A stretch of DNA of 64,000 bases from Bosea beijingensis (GCF_030758975.1 NZ_CP132359.1:5362113-5426112), one strand, 5' to 3'; positions 10,204 through 19,604 are shown, counted from the stretch's first letter. Translations and numbers: made by a program. Notes: a model not told the origin generated them from the sequence alone.

Positions 10204-13200
10204 ATGATGACCGGTCAAATTCGCGACGTTTCCCTCACGCCCGAGCTCGACGATTTCATATCCGAGCAAGTGGCCTCTGGCGATTTTGCCGATACAAGCG
10301 CGGTCGTCCGCGCAGCCTTGAAGGCCCTCCGGGATAAGCCTCGCCCTTGGACGGCGAAGGAACTCTCGGCGTGGCCGGTGGCCGGGGGAGAATGTGGTGC
10401 GTTGATCCGGAATCGGGACTGGGCCGCGACCAGCCTGGGCGCAGTCGACACCTGGCCCGTCGAAATGCGCGCGACGATCGCCAACATCGTGAACTCGCCG
10501 GTGGCCAAGGTGCTGATGTGGGGGCCCGATCACATCATGCTTTACAACGATGCCTACAGGACGATTGCCGGGGAACGTCATCCTTCGGCTCTCGGCAGCC
10601 CGGTTGCGACGGCGTTTCCCGAGGTATGGGACTGGAACCGCCCCATTCTGGAAGCCGGCCTGCGCGGCGAAACCATCTCCTATCGCGACCAGCCCATCGA
10701 ATTCGACAGGCCGGACGGCGCCAAAACGCTCTATCTCGACCTCTTCTATACCCCGGTTTACGAAGCCGATGGCCGCGTCGGCGGCGTCATGTGCACGATC
10801 GTCGACAACAGCGCACGGGTCGAGGCGGAGCGGCGCGTTGCCGTCAGCGAGACCGAACTGCTCAGGGTCACGGACGCCCTGCCGATGCTTGTCTCCTATG
10901 TCGACCGGGAGCATGTCTATCGCTTCGCGAACATCGCCTATGAAACCTGGTTTGGGATGTCGCCGGCGGGCATGATCGGGCGGCATGTCAGGGACGTCAT
11001 CGGCGATGCCCCTTATCAGGATCGCCGAGCTGATCTCGACCGTGGGCTTGCGGGTGAGCGCTTCACCGCCGAAACGACGATGCCGCACCGCGACGGCGTA
11101 ACCCGGAGGCTCGAGGTTCGATATGTGCCGCGCGTCGAGCCGGACGGTTCGATCCCTGGCGTATACGTCCTAGGAATCGATGTGCAGGAGCGCGCCCTGC
11201 GCGAAGCTGCGCTGGCCCGGAGCAACAGCCGGTTTCGGACGGCGATGGATGCCGTGCACGGGGTATTGTGGACCAACAGTCCCGATGGCCGGATGGAGGG
11301 CGAGCAGCCGGGCTGGGCCGCGCTCACCGGTGAGGCCTATGAGGAGTACCAGGGCTTCGGTTGGGCGGAGGCGGTGCACCCAGATGACCGGTCCGGATCG
11401 GTCGAAAGCTGGAACGCGGCGGTCGCGGCGAAGAGCATGTACGTTCACGAGCACCGCGTGCGCCACAGAAATGGCAGCTGGCGCAACTTCGCAATCCGGG
11501 CCTTGCCCATGCTCGATACGACCGGCGAGATCGTCGAATGGGTCGGCGTCCATACCGACATCACGCACCAGCGGGCCGCCGAAGCAGCCCTTCGCGCGCA
11601 GGCCGAGGATCTCTCCCGGCAGGTCCGGCATCGCGAGCGGGCCGAGGCGCAGCTGCGACAGCTCAACGATACTCTGGAGGCGCGCGTCATCGCAGAGATC
11701 GACGAGCGGCGCCAGGCTGAGGCCAAGCTCGCGCAAGCTCAGAAGATGGAGACGGTCGGCAAACTGACAGGTGGCGTCGCGCACGACTTCAACAACTTGC
11801 TTCAGGTCGTGGCTGGCAACTTGCAACTTCTCGCCAAGGACATCGCCGGTAACGAGCGCGCCGAGCGACGCGTCACCAACGCGATGGCCGGCGTCTCCCG
11901 CGGGTCCAAGCTCGCCTCTCAGCTTCTCGCCTTCGGCCGCCGCCAGGCGCTCGAACCCAAGGTCGTCAATGTCAGCCGCTTCGTGCGCGGTATGGACGAT
12001 ATGCTGCGCCGCGCGCTCGGCGAGGCGATCGAGATCGAGACCGTGGTCGGCGGCGGCTTGTGGAACACGTTCATCGACCCCGCCCAGATCGAGAACGCCT
12101 TGCTCAATCTCGCGATCAATGCCCGTGACGCGATGGAGGGGCAGGGCAAGCTTACCATCGAACTCGCCAACACCATGTTGGACGATGCCTATGTCCGCGC
12201 CCATGACGAGGTGACGGCGGGGCAGTACGTCATGCTGGCCGTCACCGACACGGGCAGCGGCATGGCGCCCGAAATCATCGACAAGGTGTTCGAGCCGTTC
12301 TTCTCGACGAAGGGCGAGGGCAAAGGTTCGGGCCTGGGCCTCTCCATGGTCTATGGCTTCGTCAAACAGTCGGGCGGCCATGTGAAGATCTATTCCGAGG
12401 TTGGGCATGGCACGACGATCAAACTCTATCTACCCCGCGCGTTGGAGAGCGAGGATGTAGAGGTCGCGGTCGATACCGGACCCGTGGCGGGCGGAACCGA
12501 GACGGTGCTGGTGGTCGAGGACGACGAGGAGGTCCGCGCGACTGTCGTCGAGCTACTCGCCGATCTGGGCTACCGCGTCCTCAAGGCCGTCGATGCCGCG
12601 AGCGCGCTGAATGTGATCGAGAGCGGCATTCCCATCGACATACTCTTCACGGATGTGGTGATGCCCGGCACGTTGAAGAGCCCCGAGCTGGCGCGAAAAG
12701 CGCGCGAGCGCCTTCCGAACATCGCTGTGCTGTTCACCTCCGGCTACACCGAGAACTCGATCGTCCATGGGGGAAAGCTCGATACGGGCGTCGAGCTGCT
12801 TTCAAAGCCGTACACGCGCGAAGCGCTGGCGCGGAAGTTCAGGCATGTGCTTGCAAACCAGCAGCAACGCAACGCCGCGGCGGCGCACCAACGCCCTCAG
12901 GAGAGCGCTGCGGTGCCGGCGCCGACCGTTGCCGATGCACGACGTACCGTGCTGCTCGTCGAGGACGACGCGCTGATCCGGATGAACACCGCTGAAATCC
13001 TGGAGGATGGTGGGTTTATCGTCGTCGATGCAGGGAGCGCGGAAGAAGCGATGGCGGCGCTGCAGACTGCTCCGGTCGACATCCTCGTGACCGACATCAA
13101 CCTTCCGGGAGCGTCGGGAACGGAGCTCGCGGCGAGAGCGCGAGAGCTGCGGCCGCAGGTCGTCGTTGTCTTCGCGACGGGTGACGCCTCGACGGTCGGC

Positions 13201-13326
13201 AAGGACGATCAGGCGTCAATTCTCGTCAAGCCCTATGCCGAGCACACGTTGCTGTCGCTGCTGGGTACAGCTTCGTCCTCAGCACCTGCCCCGCTGGTCA
13301 ACAAGACGGACGTCGATCAAGCGTAG
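10204..13326 (+). CDS. Hybrid sensor histidine kinase with N-terminal ParD-like segment
   Basis: 1040 residues. Residues about 5-44 (VSLTPELDDFISEQVASG, then SAVVRAALKALRD) match the ribbon-helix-helix fold of ParD-type antitoxins. A PAS-like sensor block follows (about 60-205), then two PAS domains (about 210-335 and 345-460), a coiled coil (about 465-520), HisKA with His527 in GGVAHDFNNLL, HATPase_c (DTGSGM, GSGLGLSMVYG) and two receivers with phospho-acceptors Asp817 and Asp964. It is soluble, with no membrane segments. No strong ribosome site precedes ATG 10204, but no better start was found downstream. A bidirectional terminator follows. Confidence 0.9.
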   Translation: MMTGQIRDVSLTPELDDFISEQVASGDFADTSAVVRAALKALRDKPRPWTAKELSAWPVAGGECGALIRNRDWAATSLGAVDTWPVEMRATIANIVNSPVAKVLMWGPDHIMLYNDAYRTIAGERHPSALGSPVATAFPEVWDWNRPILEAGLRGETISYRDQPIEFDRPDGAKTLYLDLFYTPVYEADGRVGGVMCTIVDNSARVEAERRVAVSETELLRVTDALPMLVSYVDREHVYRFANIAYETWFGMSPAGMIGRHVRDVIGDAPYQDRRADLDRGLAGERFTAETTMPHRDGVTRRLEVRYVPRVEPDGSIPGVYVLGIDVQERALREAALARSNSRFRTAMDAVHGVLWTNSPDGRMEGEQPGWAALTGEAYEEYQGFGWAEAVHPDDRSGSVESWNAAVAAKSMYVHEHRVRHRNGSWRNFAIRALPMLDTTGEIVEWVGVHTDITHQRAAEAALRAQAEDLSRQVRHRERAEAQLRQLNDTLEARVIAEIDERRQAEAKLAQAQKMETVGKLTGGVAHDFNNLLQVVAGNLQLLAKDIAGNERAERRVTNAMAGVSRGSKLASQLLAFGRRQALEPKVVNVSRFVRGMDDMLRRALGEAIEIETVVGGGLWNTFIDPAQIENALLNLAINARDAMEGQGKLTIELANTMLDDAYVRAHDEVTAGQYVMLAVTDTGSGMAPEIIDKVFEPFFSTKGEGKGSGLGLSMVYGFVKQSGGHVKIYSEVGHGTTIKLYLPRALESEDVEVAVDTGPVAGGTETVLVVEDDEEVRATVVELLADLGYRVLKAVDAASALNVIESGIPIDILFTDVVMPGTLKSPELARKARERLPNIAVLFTSGYTENSIVHGGKLDTGVELLSKPYTREALARKFRHVLANQQQRNAAAAHQRPQESAAVPAPTVADARRTVLLVEDDALIRMNTAEILEDGGFIVVDAGSAEEAMAALQTAPVDILVTDINLPGASGTELAARARELRPQVVVVFATGDASTVGKDDQASILVKPYAEHTLLSLLGTASSSAPAPLVNKTDVDQA

Positions 13327-13365
13327 CGGCCATCGGCCGCCTGTCGTGCGCAGTGGCAACACAAA

Positions 13366-13395
13366 AAAGCGAGCTACCTTTCGGTAGCTCGCTTT
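13366..13395. terminator. Bidirectional terminator between kinase and csbD genes
   Basis: A perfect 13-bp stem: AAAGCGAGCTACC, loop TTTC, GGTAGCTCGCTTT. It has A-rich sequence on the left and T-rich on the right, and lies between two converging genes, so it can serve both. Confidence 0.85.
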
Positions 13396-13413
13396 GCGTC
13401 CCATCGGTAGTGA

Positions 13414-13605
13414 TCAAGCCTTGTCGACGACCTTCTTCACCGCTTCCTTACCTTTGCCGAGCGCCTGCTGTGCCTCGCCCTTGCGCTCCTGAGCAATGCC
13501 CTCGGCCTGAAGGCCTGGCTTGTCCAGCGCCTTGCCGGCGGCCTGCTTGACGTTGCCGGCGGCCTCATTGGCCAAACCCTTAATCTTGTCCATGGTGCTG
13601 CCCAT
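13414..13605 (-). CDS. CsbD family stress-response protein
   Basis: 63 residues with the CsbD pattern: DKIKGLANEAAGNVKQAAGKA followed by a second KGEAQQALGKGKEAVKK repeat. The protein is small, Lys/Ala/Gly-rich and very helical, as in general stress proteins of this family. Exact role unknown. It starts at ATG 13605 with AGGGGA upstream; a second Met lies at residue 5. It converges with the hybrid kinase on the terminator at 13366. Confidence 0.88.
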   Translation of the reverse strand: MGSTMDKIKGLANEAAGNVKQAAGKALDKPGLQAEGIAQERKGEAQQALGKGKEAVKKVVDKA

Positions 13606-13998
13606 CGGAATATCCCCTGTCGACTAAGCTGGCCGCTCGATGACGGCGTCGACGGGCATAACGACTAGGTTTGGAACAGGTTCCATTGCCTCGTGGGTCA
13701 TCGCGCCAGCATTATCTCGTCGTATGAGCGCCTGCGGAACGTATCCCATGCTTCTTGCTCGGCGATGCGAAGGTAGTTCAAGGCTGTGGCCGCTGCCGAG
13801 GCAGCAGCGGGAAGCGCGTGATCAGGCTCATGAATTCCTGCTCCAAAAGCCGCGCTGCCGTTTAGCCCGTTCGAAATAAAGAGAGAGAGATTCGCTGCGC
13901 GGCAGCCAGCAGGTCGTTCATCTCAAAAAAGAAAGGGATGTTCCGGGAACAGTCCACCTCTCCTGCCGTTCGGCATCATGGGGTCGGAGAGTAACGCG
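13606..13998. other. Non-coding stretch, 393 bp
   Basis: No convincing gene. A frame of 79 codons at 13640-13879 has unnatural composition, no ribosome site and no recognisable family. The stretch probably carries the divergent promoters of csbD and the DUF6894 gene; no specific box was identified. Confidence 0.4.
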
Positions 13999-14280
13999 AT
14001 GCCTACCTATAATGTGCGCATGGATGTCGGCGAAGGGCCCGACGGGGGAGAGCCGATGGAATTCTCCGACGCACAGGCGGCCCGCCGTGATGCACAGATC
14101 GCAATGACGGAGATGGCCCGTGATCATATCCCTGGAAAGCGCAAGGCTCATTTGGCTGTCGAGATAGACGACGACAAAGGCGCTGCCATCTATCGCGCGA
14201 AACTCGAATTCAGCGGTTACGACGGCGAAGAGCCGGAGACGGACCCAGACCAGCGGCATTCGAACGGACCACGTGAGTGA
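13999..14280 (+). CDS. DUF6894-like small protein
   Basis: 93 residues. ATG 13999 is preceded by GGAGAG. The start PTYNVRMDVGEGPDGGEPMEFSD and the pattern AARRDAQIAMTEMARD match the short DUF6894 proteins of Hyphomicrobiales, in which a beta hairpin with an acidic loop precedes a helix. Function unknown. It overlaps the response regulator start by 4 bp (GTGA), so the two are translationally coupled. Confidence 0.65.
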   Translation: MPTYNVRMDVGEGPDGGEPMEFSDAQAARRDAQIAMTEMARDHIPGKRKAHLAVEIDDDKGAAIYRAKLEFSGYDGEEPETDPDQRHSNGPRE

Positions 14281-14633
14281 GCAAACCAATCGCTTTGATC
14301 GTAGAAGACGAGCCTTTGCTGATGATCCACGCGGTGGATATCGTGGAGAGTGCGGGGTTCGAGGTTCTGGAAGCGGCCAACGCGGACGAGGCGGTCGCCA
14401 TCCTAGAAGGCCGCGACGATATCCGCGTCGTCATCACCGATGTCCAGATGCCCGGCAGCATGGACGGGGTCAAGCTGGCCAATGCCGTGCGCGATCGATG
14501 GCCGCCGATCCTGATCATTGTCGTGTCCGGTCACCACAAGCTGCAGGCGGGCGAATTGCCGGACGATGTAACTTTCCTGACCAAGCCCTATTCCGAGCGC
14601 CAGATGCACCAGGCGCTGTCGCTGATCGGTTAG
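14277..14633 (+). CDS. Single-domain response regulator
   Basis: 118 residues, one receiver domain and no output domain. The acidic pocket is in LIVEDEP, the phospho-acceptor is Asp55 in VITDVQMPGSMDG, the switch Thr/Ser is in VVSGHH, and Lys is in FLTKPYS. The start is GTG 14277, overlapping the previous stop. It lies next to two HWE-family kinases, whose partners are often such single-domain receivers, so it may shuttle phosphate from them. The stop overlaps that of the convergent LOV kinase by 4 bp. Confidence 0.9.
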   Translation: MSKPIALIVEDEPLLMIHAVDIVESAGFEVLEAANADEAVAILEGRDDIRVVITDVQMPGSMDGVKLANAVRDRWPPILIIVVSGHHKLQAGELPDDVTFLTKPYSERQMHQALSLIG

Positions 14634-16159
14634 TCTAAGGATGAGCTGATATTGCGCCGGAAGAGCTCCTCGTCGTCCGGCGTGCCGCTGATCTTGTCCT
14701 GGTCGGGGAGCGGCGCTTCGAGCGTGAACACGACGCCCGAAGGCAGATAGCGTAGTGAGCCCTTGCCATTGAGTTCTGCGGCCAGCACCTTCTCGATAAG
14801 CCGGGTGCCGAAGCCGCGGCGGGTGGGCTTGCCGGTGACCACAGGCCCGCCGACCTCTTGCCAGCGGAACTCGATCACCTTCGAGCCGGCGTGATCAGCG
14901 ACGTGCCAGTCGATGACAACATGCCCGTCTGGCACCGACAACGCGCCGTACTTCGCCGCGTTGGTCGACAGTTCGTGCAAGGCCAGCACCATCGCCATGG
15001 CGGCGCGCGGCGGCAGGCTGATAGCTGGACCGCCGACGCGAAAGGGCCTGGCACCAGGGACGTCGAAGGATTCCGTGGCACTCGCGACGACCTCTGCGAT
15101 GGTTGCGCTCTGCCATTCCTCACGGGTGAGCAGATCGTGAGCCGATGCCAGCGACTGCATGCGGGCAGTGAGGACCTCCGTCGCCTCCTTGAGCGAGCCC
15201 GCGTTACGCAGGGTCTGCGTCGCGATGGACTGTATGGTCGCCATCGAGTTCTTGACGCGATGCTTCAACTCGGCGGTGAGCAGCAGCCGCTGCTCCTCGT
15301 TGCGGCGACTTTCGGTGATGTCGAGGGTGACACCGGCCATGCTGAGCGGCTTGCCTTCCGCGGAGTAGTAGGGCCGTGCACGAGCCATGATCCAGCGGGT
15401 CTCGCCGGAGGGCGTCTCGATTCTGTACTCCTGCTCGTAGTCGTGATGGTTCTCGATCGCGTCCTTGACCGATTGCTGCATGCGCGGCCGCTCGTCCGGC
15501 AGGATCGTCGAAATCAGGTCCTGATAGGTAAAAGGCTCGTCAGGCTCGCGCCCGAAATTGCGCTTGCAGATGTCCGAGCAGGTCAGTCGCATATCGGTGA
15601 GGTCGAGCGTCCATGAGCCGAGGCGGGCGGCCTGGATCGTGAACTTGAGGCGTTCCTCGGAAAGCCTTAGCTCCCGGGTGCGGCGTTCGACCTCCTTCTC
15701 CAGCTTGTCATGCTCGCGCTGAAGCCGCACCAAGCGGTCGCGCTCCAGCGTGACGTCGAACTGCGACGCGAAGAAATAGGTCAGGTGACCGTCGTCGTCG
15801 AAGACTGGCGAGATCAGCACGCGATTGTAGAAGCGCGAGCCATCCTTCCGGTGATTGATAATGTCCATCTCAATCTGCGAACGGCGTGCGATGGCGTCCC
15901 GCAACTTCGCGACGTCCTTTGGATCAGTCTCTGGTCCTTGGAGGAACCGACAGTTCCGGCCTAAAACTTCCTCGCGCGTGTAGCCCGTCAAACGCGTGAA
16001 GGAATCGTTGGCGAATACGATCGGATTGTCGGGCTGGTTAGGGTCGGTGATCAGCATCGGCATCCGCGTCGCGCGAACCGCAGATGCGAAGGGGTCCGAC
16101 GACTTGCCGACCTTCTCGATCTCACTCTCGATCCGGTCGTGCTCGGTCTCGGCGGTCAT
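14630..16159 (-). CDS. LOV-domain blue-light HWE histidine kinase
   Basis: 509 residues. The N-terminal LOV domain (about 25-140) has the flavin-adduct Cys70 in GRNCRFLQ, the signature of FMN-binding blue-light sensors. A second PAS domain (about 170-285) follows, then the HWE/HisKA_2 kinase with phospho-acceptor His300 in ELKHRVKNSMATI and the ATPase blocks HELSTNAAKYGAL and GFGTRLIEKVL. Soluble. It should autophosphorylate in a light-dependent way; the convergent receiver protein is a plausible target. Confidence 0.93.
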   Translation of the reverse strand: MTAETEHDRIESEIEKVGKSSDPFASAVRATRMPMLITDPNQPDNPIVFANDSFTRLTGYTREEVLGRNCRFLQGPETDPKDVAKLRDAIARRSQIEMDIINHRKDGSRFYNRVLISPVFDDDGHLTYFFASQFDVTLERDRLVRLQREHDKLEKEVERRTRELRLSEERLKFTIQAARLGSWTLDLTDMRLTCSDICKRNFGREPDEPFTYQDLISTILPDERPRMQQSVKDAIENHHDYEQEYRIETPSGETRWIMARARPYYSAEGKPLSMAGVTLDITESRRNEEQRLLLTAELKHRVKNSMATIQSIATQTLRNAGSLKEATEVLTARMQSLASAHDLLTREEWQSATIAEVVASATESFDVPGARPFRVGGPAISLPPRAAMAMVLALHELSTNAAKYGALSVPDGHVVIDWHVADHAGSKVIEFRWQEVGGPVVTGKPTRRGFGTRLIEKVLAAELNGKGSLRYLPSGVVFTLEAPLPDQDKISGTPDDEELFRRNISSSLD

Positions 16160-16320
16160 GTGTCGTTGATCTCCTGACGTGCCTCTTAGCCCAAGGCAAT
16201 TGCGGTGGTCATGTCATTTGCTGCGTGACGCGACCGCACATTGCTATAGCGAGATGGCAACTCTCTCGGCCTCGCCGAGTTCAATCGTTGATTCGTCAAA
16301 CAGGCTGTACGTCCTTATGG

Positions 16321-17313
16321 ATGGAACGCCACCTCAGATTGCAGAGCAGAATGACCTCCGCAGAACGCGAAGCCCGTTTCATGCGCAGCCTCCTTGCTGC
16401 ATCCGACGATTGCATCAAGGTCCTCGATCTCGACGGCAAGCTGACCTTCATGAGCGAGGGCGGCCAGCGCGTGATGGAGGTCAGCGACTTCAATGCGCTC
16501 GCGGGTTGCCCGTGGCCGGACTTCTGGGCCGATGCCGGGAACACCGAAGCCAGGCATGCGATCGCCGAGGCTCAGGCCGGTCGCAGCTACCGCTTTCAGG
16601 GGGCCGCCAACACGGCGGCCGGTAATCCCCGATATTGGGATGTAAAGGTTTCTCCGATCATCGGGCTCGATGGCAATCCTGAGCGGATCCTCTCCGTGTC
16701 CCGCGATATCACCGAGTTGAAGGCCGCCGAAGATCGCTTGCTGCTGCTTGCGCAGGAACTCAAACACCGGATGAAGAACACGATCGCCATGATCCAGGCG
16801 ATCGCGGGCCAGACGCTGCGCGGTGATGACATCCCTTTAGCTGCCCGCGAGGCCTTCAACGACCGAATCCGCGTTCTCGCCGACGCCCAGGATCTGCTGA
16901 TGCCGTCAGCCTGGGCGCGCGGTCCGATCCGCGACGTCGTCGAACGCGCCGTCGCGCCGCACGGTCTCGACAGGTTTGATATCGTCGGGCCGCAACGCGA
17001 CATCGCCTCGAAATGCGCTGTCGCCTTGGCCCTGGCCCTCCATGAGATGGCGACGAATTCGGTCAAGTACGGCGCGCTCCGCGCAGACGGACGCGTCCAC
17101 GTAGAATGGTCCGTCGACGACGAGTTTCGCTTCACTTGGGCGGAAGCCGGAGGCCCGAAGGTCCAAGAGCCGACCCGAAAGGGCTTCGGCTCACGCATGA
17201 TCGAGCGAGTGCTCGCGAGCTATTTCCGTGGCACGGGCGGCGTTGAGTATAGGCCGGAAGGCCTGGTGTTCACACTCGTTGCTCCACTCGACGCACTCGA
17301 CGACGAGAGCTGA
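16321..17313 (+). CDS. PAS-domain HWE-family histidine kinase
   Basis: 330 residues from ATG 16321 (ATG 16351 is an alternative; neither has a strong ribosome site). A single PAS domain (about 20-135) precedes HisKA_2 with His149 in ELKHRMKNTIAMI and the HWE ATPase blocks HEMATNSVKYGAL, WAEAGGP and GFGSRMIERVLA. The PAS domain lacks the LOV cysteine, so its ligand is unknown. It is divergent from the LOV kinase across 161 bp. Confidence 0.88.
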   Translation: MERHLRLQSRMTSAEREARFMRSLLAASDDCIKVLDLDGKLTFMSEGGQRVMEVSDFNALAGCPWPDFWADAGNTEARHAIAEAQAGRSYRFQGAANTAAGNPRYWDVKVSPIIGLDGNPERILSVSRDITELKAAEDRLLLLAQELKHRMKNTIAMIQAIAGQTLRGDDIPLAAREAFNDRIRVLADAQDLLMPSAWARGPIRDVVERAVAPHGLDRFDIVGPQRDIASKCAVALALALHEMATNSVKYGALRADGRVHVEWSVDDEFRFTWAEAGGPKVQEPTRKGFGSRMIERVLASYFRGTGGVEYRPEGLVFTLVAPLDALDDES

Positions 17314-17674
17314 TTACGAGAACGCCCTAGCAACGAGGAAATACGCGCTTATAGCGATACCACGAGGCCGGGGAGGCTTGGAACACGATGGACGAAGCGG
17401 CGCTTACCCGTCTGCGCGGCTCATCTCCAAACTGAAGTGCTTTAAACCAAAAGCTCCGGACGTCCGTTCTTGGCCGGCTTTTTTCTTTGCGGCGCGGCGC
17501 ACATTGAATTGCCCGTAAGCAGAAGTTCTAGACGTCGGCTATGGGCCACAAACGTCGGTCGTGGGCGAAATGCGCCATCAGCTGACATTCAGCCACCTCC
17601 AGGAAGCAGACGTTCAGCCCCCGAACTCGACCTCGCAGCTATGAGCGAGGATGCCTTCACTTGCGCCGCTAGAA
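17314..17674. other. Non-coding stretch before the ars operon, 361 bp
   Basis: No gene or RNA recognised. A weak hairpin followed by a T run around 17450-17492 could terminate the HWE kinase transcript, but the stem is interrupted. Short frames here lack ribosome sites. Confidence 0.35.
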
Positions 17675-17698
17675 ATATTTCGATAAGTCTCGACATAT
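17675..17698 (+). promoter_or_regulatory. Putative ArsR operator
   Basis: Inverted repeat ATATTTCGA, six bases, TCGACATAT, with one mismatch between arms. It ends on the arsR start codon (ATG 17697). ArsR/SmtB repressors bind such imperfect repeats next to their own start, so autorepression released by arsenite is likely. Confidence 0.5.
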
Positions 17699-18053
17699 GG
17701 AAAATGAACAGATCATCCTCGCGCTGGCAGCCTTGGCGCAGAGCACGCGGCTCGATGTATTCCGCATTCTTGTGAGCGCCGAGCCGGAGGGATTGGCGGC
17801 AGGCGAGATCGCGCGGCGCCTCGACGTCCCCCACAACACGATGTCATCGCATCTCGGCATCCTCAGCCGGGCTGGCCTCATACGCTCAGAGAGGTCCAGC
17901 CGCTCAATCGTCTATCGAGCCGATCTCAATGCCCTAAGGTCAGTTGTCGCCTTCCTGCTCAAGGATTGCTGCGGCGGGCGACCAGAGATCTGCGCACCGC
18001 TGATGGCCGAACTGAGCCCGTGCTGCCAACCGAAGGCAACCGCCAATGTCTGA
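17697..18053 (+). CDS. arsR: ArsR/SmtB family arsenic-responsive repressor
   Basis: 118 residues. The winged-helix core covers LAALAQSTRLDVFRILV, GEIARRLDVPHNTMSSHLGILSRAGL and the wing SERSSRSIVYRAD. A C-terminal cysteine set (DCCGG, then C and SPCCQP) is a likely trivalent metalloid site, as in the C-terminal type of ArsR. First gene of arsR-arsC-acr3; it overlaps arsC by 8 bp. Confidence 0.92.
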   Translation: MENEQIILALAALAQSTRLDVFRILVSAEPEGLAAGEIARRLDVPHNTMSSHLGILSRAGLIRSERSSRSIVYRADLNALRSVVAFLLKDCCGGRPEICAPLMAELSPCCQPKATANV

Positions 18054-18483
18054 GCCGATCGACGTAATCATCTATCACAACCCAGCCTGCGGAACCTCGC
18101 GGAACACGCTCGGGCTGATCCGTAACGCTGGCGTCGAGCCGCACATCATCGAATATCTCAAGACCCCGCCCAACCGCACCTTGCTGAAGCAGCTTCTCGA
18201 TCGCGCCGGCATGAGCGTCCGGGAAATCCTCCGCGAGAAGGGCGCGCCTTTCGCCGAACTCGGCCTCGGCGATCCGAGCATGAGCGACGAATCTCTCTTC
18301 GACGCCATCGAGGCGCACCCGATCCTGATGAACCGACCGCTAGTGGTCTCTCCGAAAGGCGTGAAGCTCTGCCGCCCATCCGAAGCCGTTCTGTCGCTCC
18401 TGCCGCCGCAACGCGGCGAGTTTCGCAAGGAGGACGGCGAACTCGTCGTCGACGCGGCCGGTCGGCCCGCAGCTCTCGCCTGA
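18046..18483 (+). CDS. arsC: Glutaredoxin-type arsenate reductase
   Basis: 145 residues. The catalytic Cys is in HNPACGTSRNTL, followed by the family blocks EYLKTPP, RAGMSVREILREKGAPF and the arginine-bearing HPILMNRPLVV. It reduces arsenate to arsenite with glutathione and glutaredoxin, delivering arsenite for export by Acr3, encoded 7 bp downstream. Cytosolic. Confidence 0.96.
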   Translation: MSEPIDVIIYHNPACGTSRNTLGLIRNAGVEPHIIEYLKTPPNRTLLKQLLDRAGMSVREILREKGAPFAELGLGDPSMSDESLFDAIEAHPILMNRPLVVSPKGVKLCRPSEAVLSLLPPQRGEFRKEDGELVVDAAGRPAALA

Positions 18484-18490
18484 GGTCAGC

Positions 18491-19543
18491 ATGTCCACTT
18501 TCGAACGTTATCTGACCGTCTGGGTCGGACTGTGCATCGTGGTCGGCATCGCACTGGGCCATGTCATGCCCGGCGTCTTCCAGGCCGTCGGCGCCGCCGA
18601 GATCGCCAAGGTCAATCTGCCCGTCGCCGTGCTGATCTGGCTGATGGTCATCCCCATGCTGCTGAAGATCGACTTCGCCGCGCTGAGTCAGGTCGGCAAG
18701 CACTGGCGCGGGATTGGCGTGACCCTGTTCATCAACTGGGCGGTGAAGCCTTTCTCGATGGCGGCACTGGGGTGGATCTTCATCGCCTGGCTGTTCCGGC
18801 CGTGGCTGCCCGCTGACCAGATCGACAGCTACATCGCCGGGCTCATCATCCTGGCGGCGGCGCCCTGCACCGCGATGGTCTTCGTCTGGTCGAATCTGAC
18901 GAAGGGCGAGCCGCACTTCACGCTCAGCCAGGTCGCACTAAATGACGCCATCATGGTCGTCGCCTTCGCCCCGATTGTCGGCCTGCTGCTCGGCCTGTCC
19001 GCGATCACCGTGCCATGGGGAACGCTCGTACTCTCGGTCGTCCTCTACATCGTCATTCCCGTGATCGTCGCGCAACTCGTCCGCAGCCGCGTTCTGGCGA
19101 AGGGCGGGCAGGCTGCGCTCGATCGACTGCTCGGCCGACTGGGACCTGTTTCGCTCGTGGCCCTGCTCGCCACCCTCGTCCTGCTCTTCGGCTTCCAGGG
19201 CGAGCAGATCCTCGCCCAGCCGATGGTGATCGCGCTCCTGGCGGTGCCGATCCTGATCCAGGTCTACCTGAATGCCGGGCTGGCCTACGTCCTGAACCGG
19301 GTCGCGGGCGAGCAGCATTGCGTCGCGGGGCCGTCTGCCCTGATCGGCGCCTCGAACTTCTTCGAACTTGCCGTCGCCGCCGCGATCAGCCTGTTCGGTT
19401 TTCACTCCGGAGCGGCGCTCGCGACCGTTGTCGGCGTGCTGATCGAGGTCCCGGTTATGCTCACCGTCGTCTGGATCGTGAACCGATCGAAGGGCTGGTA
19501 CGAGCGCGGTAACGGCGTCCGGAAGGTTCAAGCCCCAGAATAA
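18491..19543 (+). CDS. acr3: Acr3-type arsenite efflux permease
   Basis: 350 residues with about ten membrane helices. The Acr3 signature is visible: IPMLLKIDF, NWAVKPFSMAALGW, and APCTAMVFVWS with the conserved Cys needed for arsenite transport. It belongs to the BART superfamily rather than the ArsB antiporter family. It extrudes arsenite across the inner membrane and works with the ArsC directly upstream. Confidence 0.95.
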   Translation: MSTFERYLTVWVGLCIVVGIALGHVMPGVFQAVGAAEIAKVNLPVAVLIWLMVIPMLLKIDFAALSQVGKHWRGIGVTLFINWAVKPFSMAALGWIFIAWLFRPWLPADQIDSYIAGLIILAAAPCTAMVFVWSNLTKGEPHFTLSQVALNDAIMVVAFAPIVGLLLGLSAITVPWGTLVLSVVLYIVIPVIVAQLVRSRVLAKGGQAALDRLLGRLGPVSLVALLATLVLLFGFQGEQILAQPMVIALLAVPILIQVYLNAGLAYVLNRVAGEQHCVAGPSALIGASNFFELAVAAAISLFGFHSGAALATVVGVLIEVPVMLTVVWIVNRSKGWYERGNGVRKVQAPE

Positions 19544-19553
19544 TTCGGTGATC

Positions 19554-19604
19554 ATGGAAATAGCGCTTGACCGTCCACTGACGGTATGGAATTTATATTT
19601 CCAT
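19554..19604 (+). promoter_or_regulatory. Putative operator of the second arsR
   Basis: Three related octamers: ATGGAAAT at 19554, ATGGAATT at 19586 and the reverse complement of ATGGAAAT at 19597. The last two form an inverted repeat ending at the start codon region, as for the first arsR but with a different sequence. Confidence 0.4.

Noticed and set aside
17440..17495. Terminator after the HWE kinase
   Set aside because: The stem is broken by unpaired bases; the T run alone is not enough.
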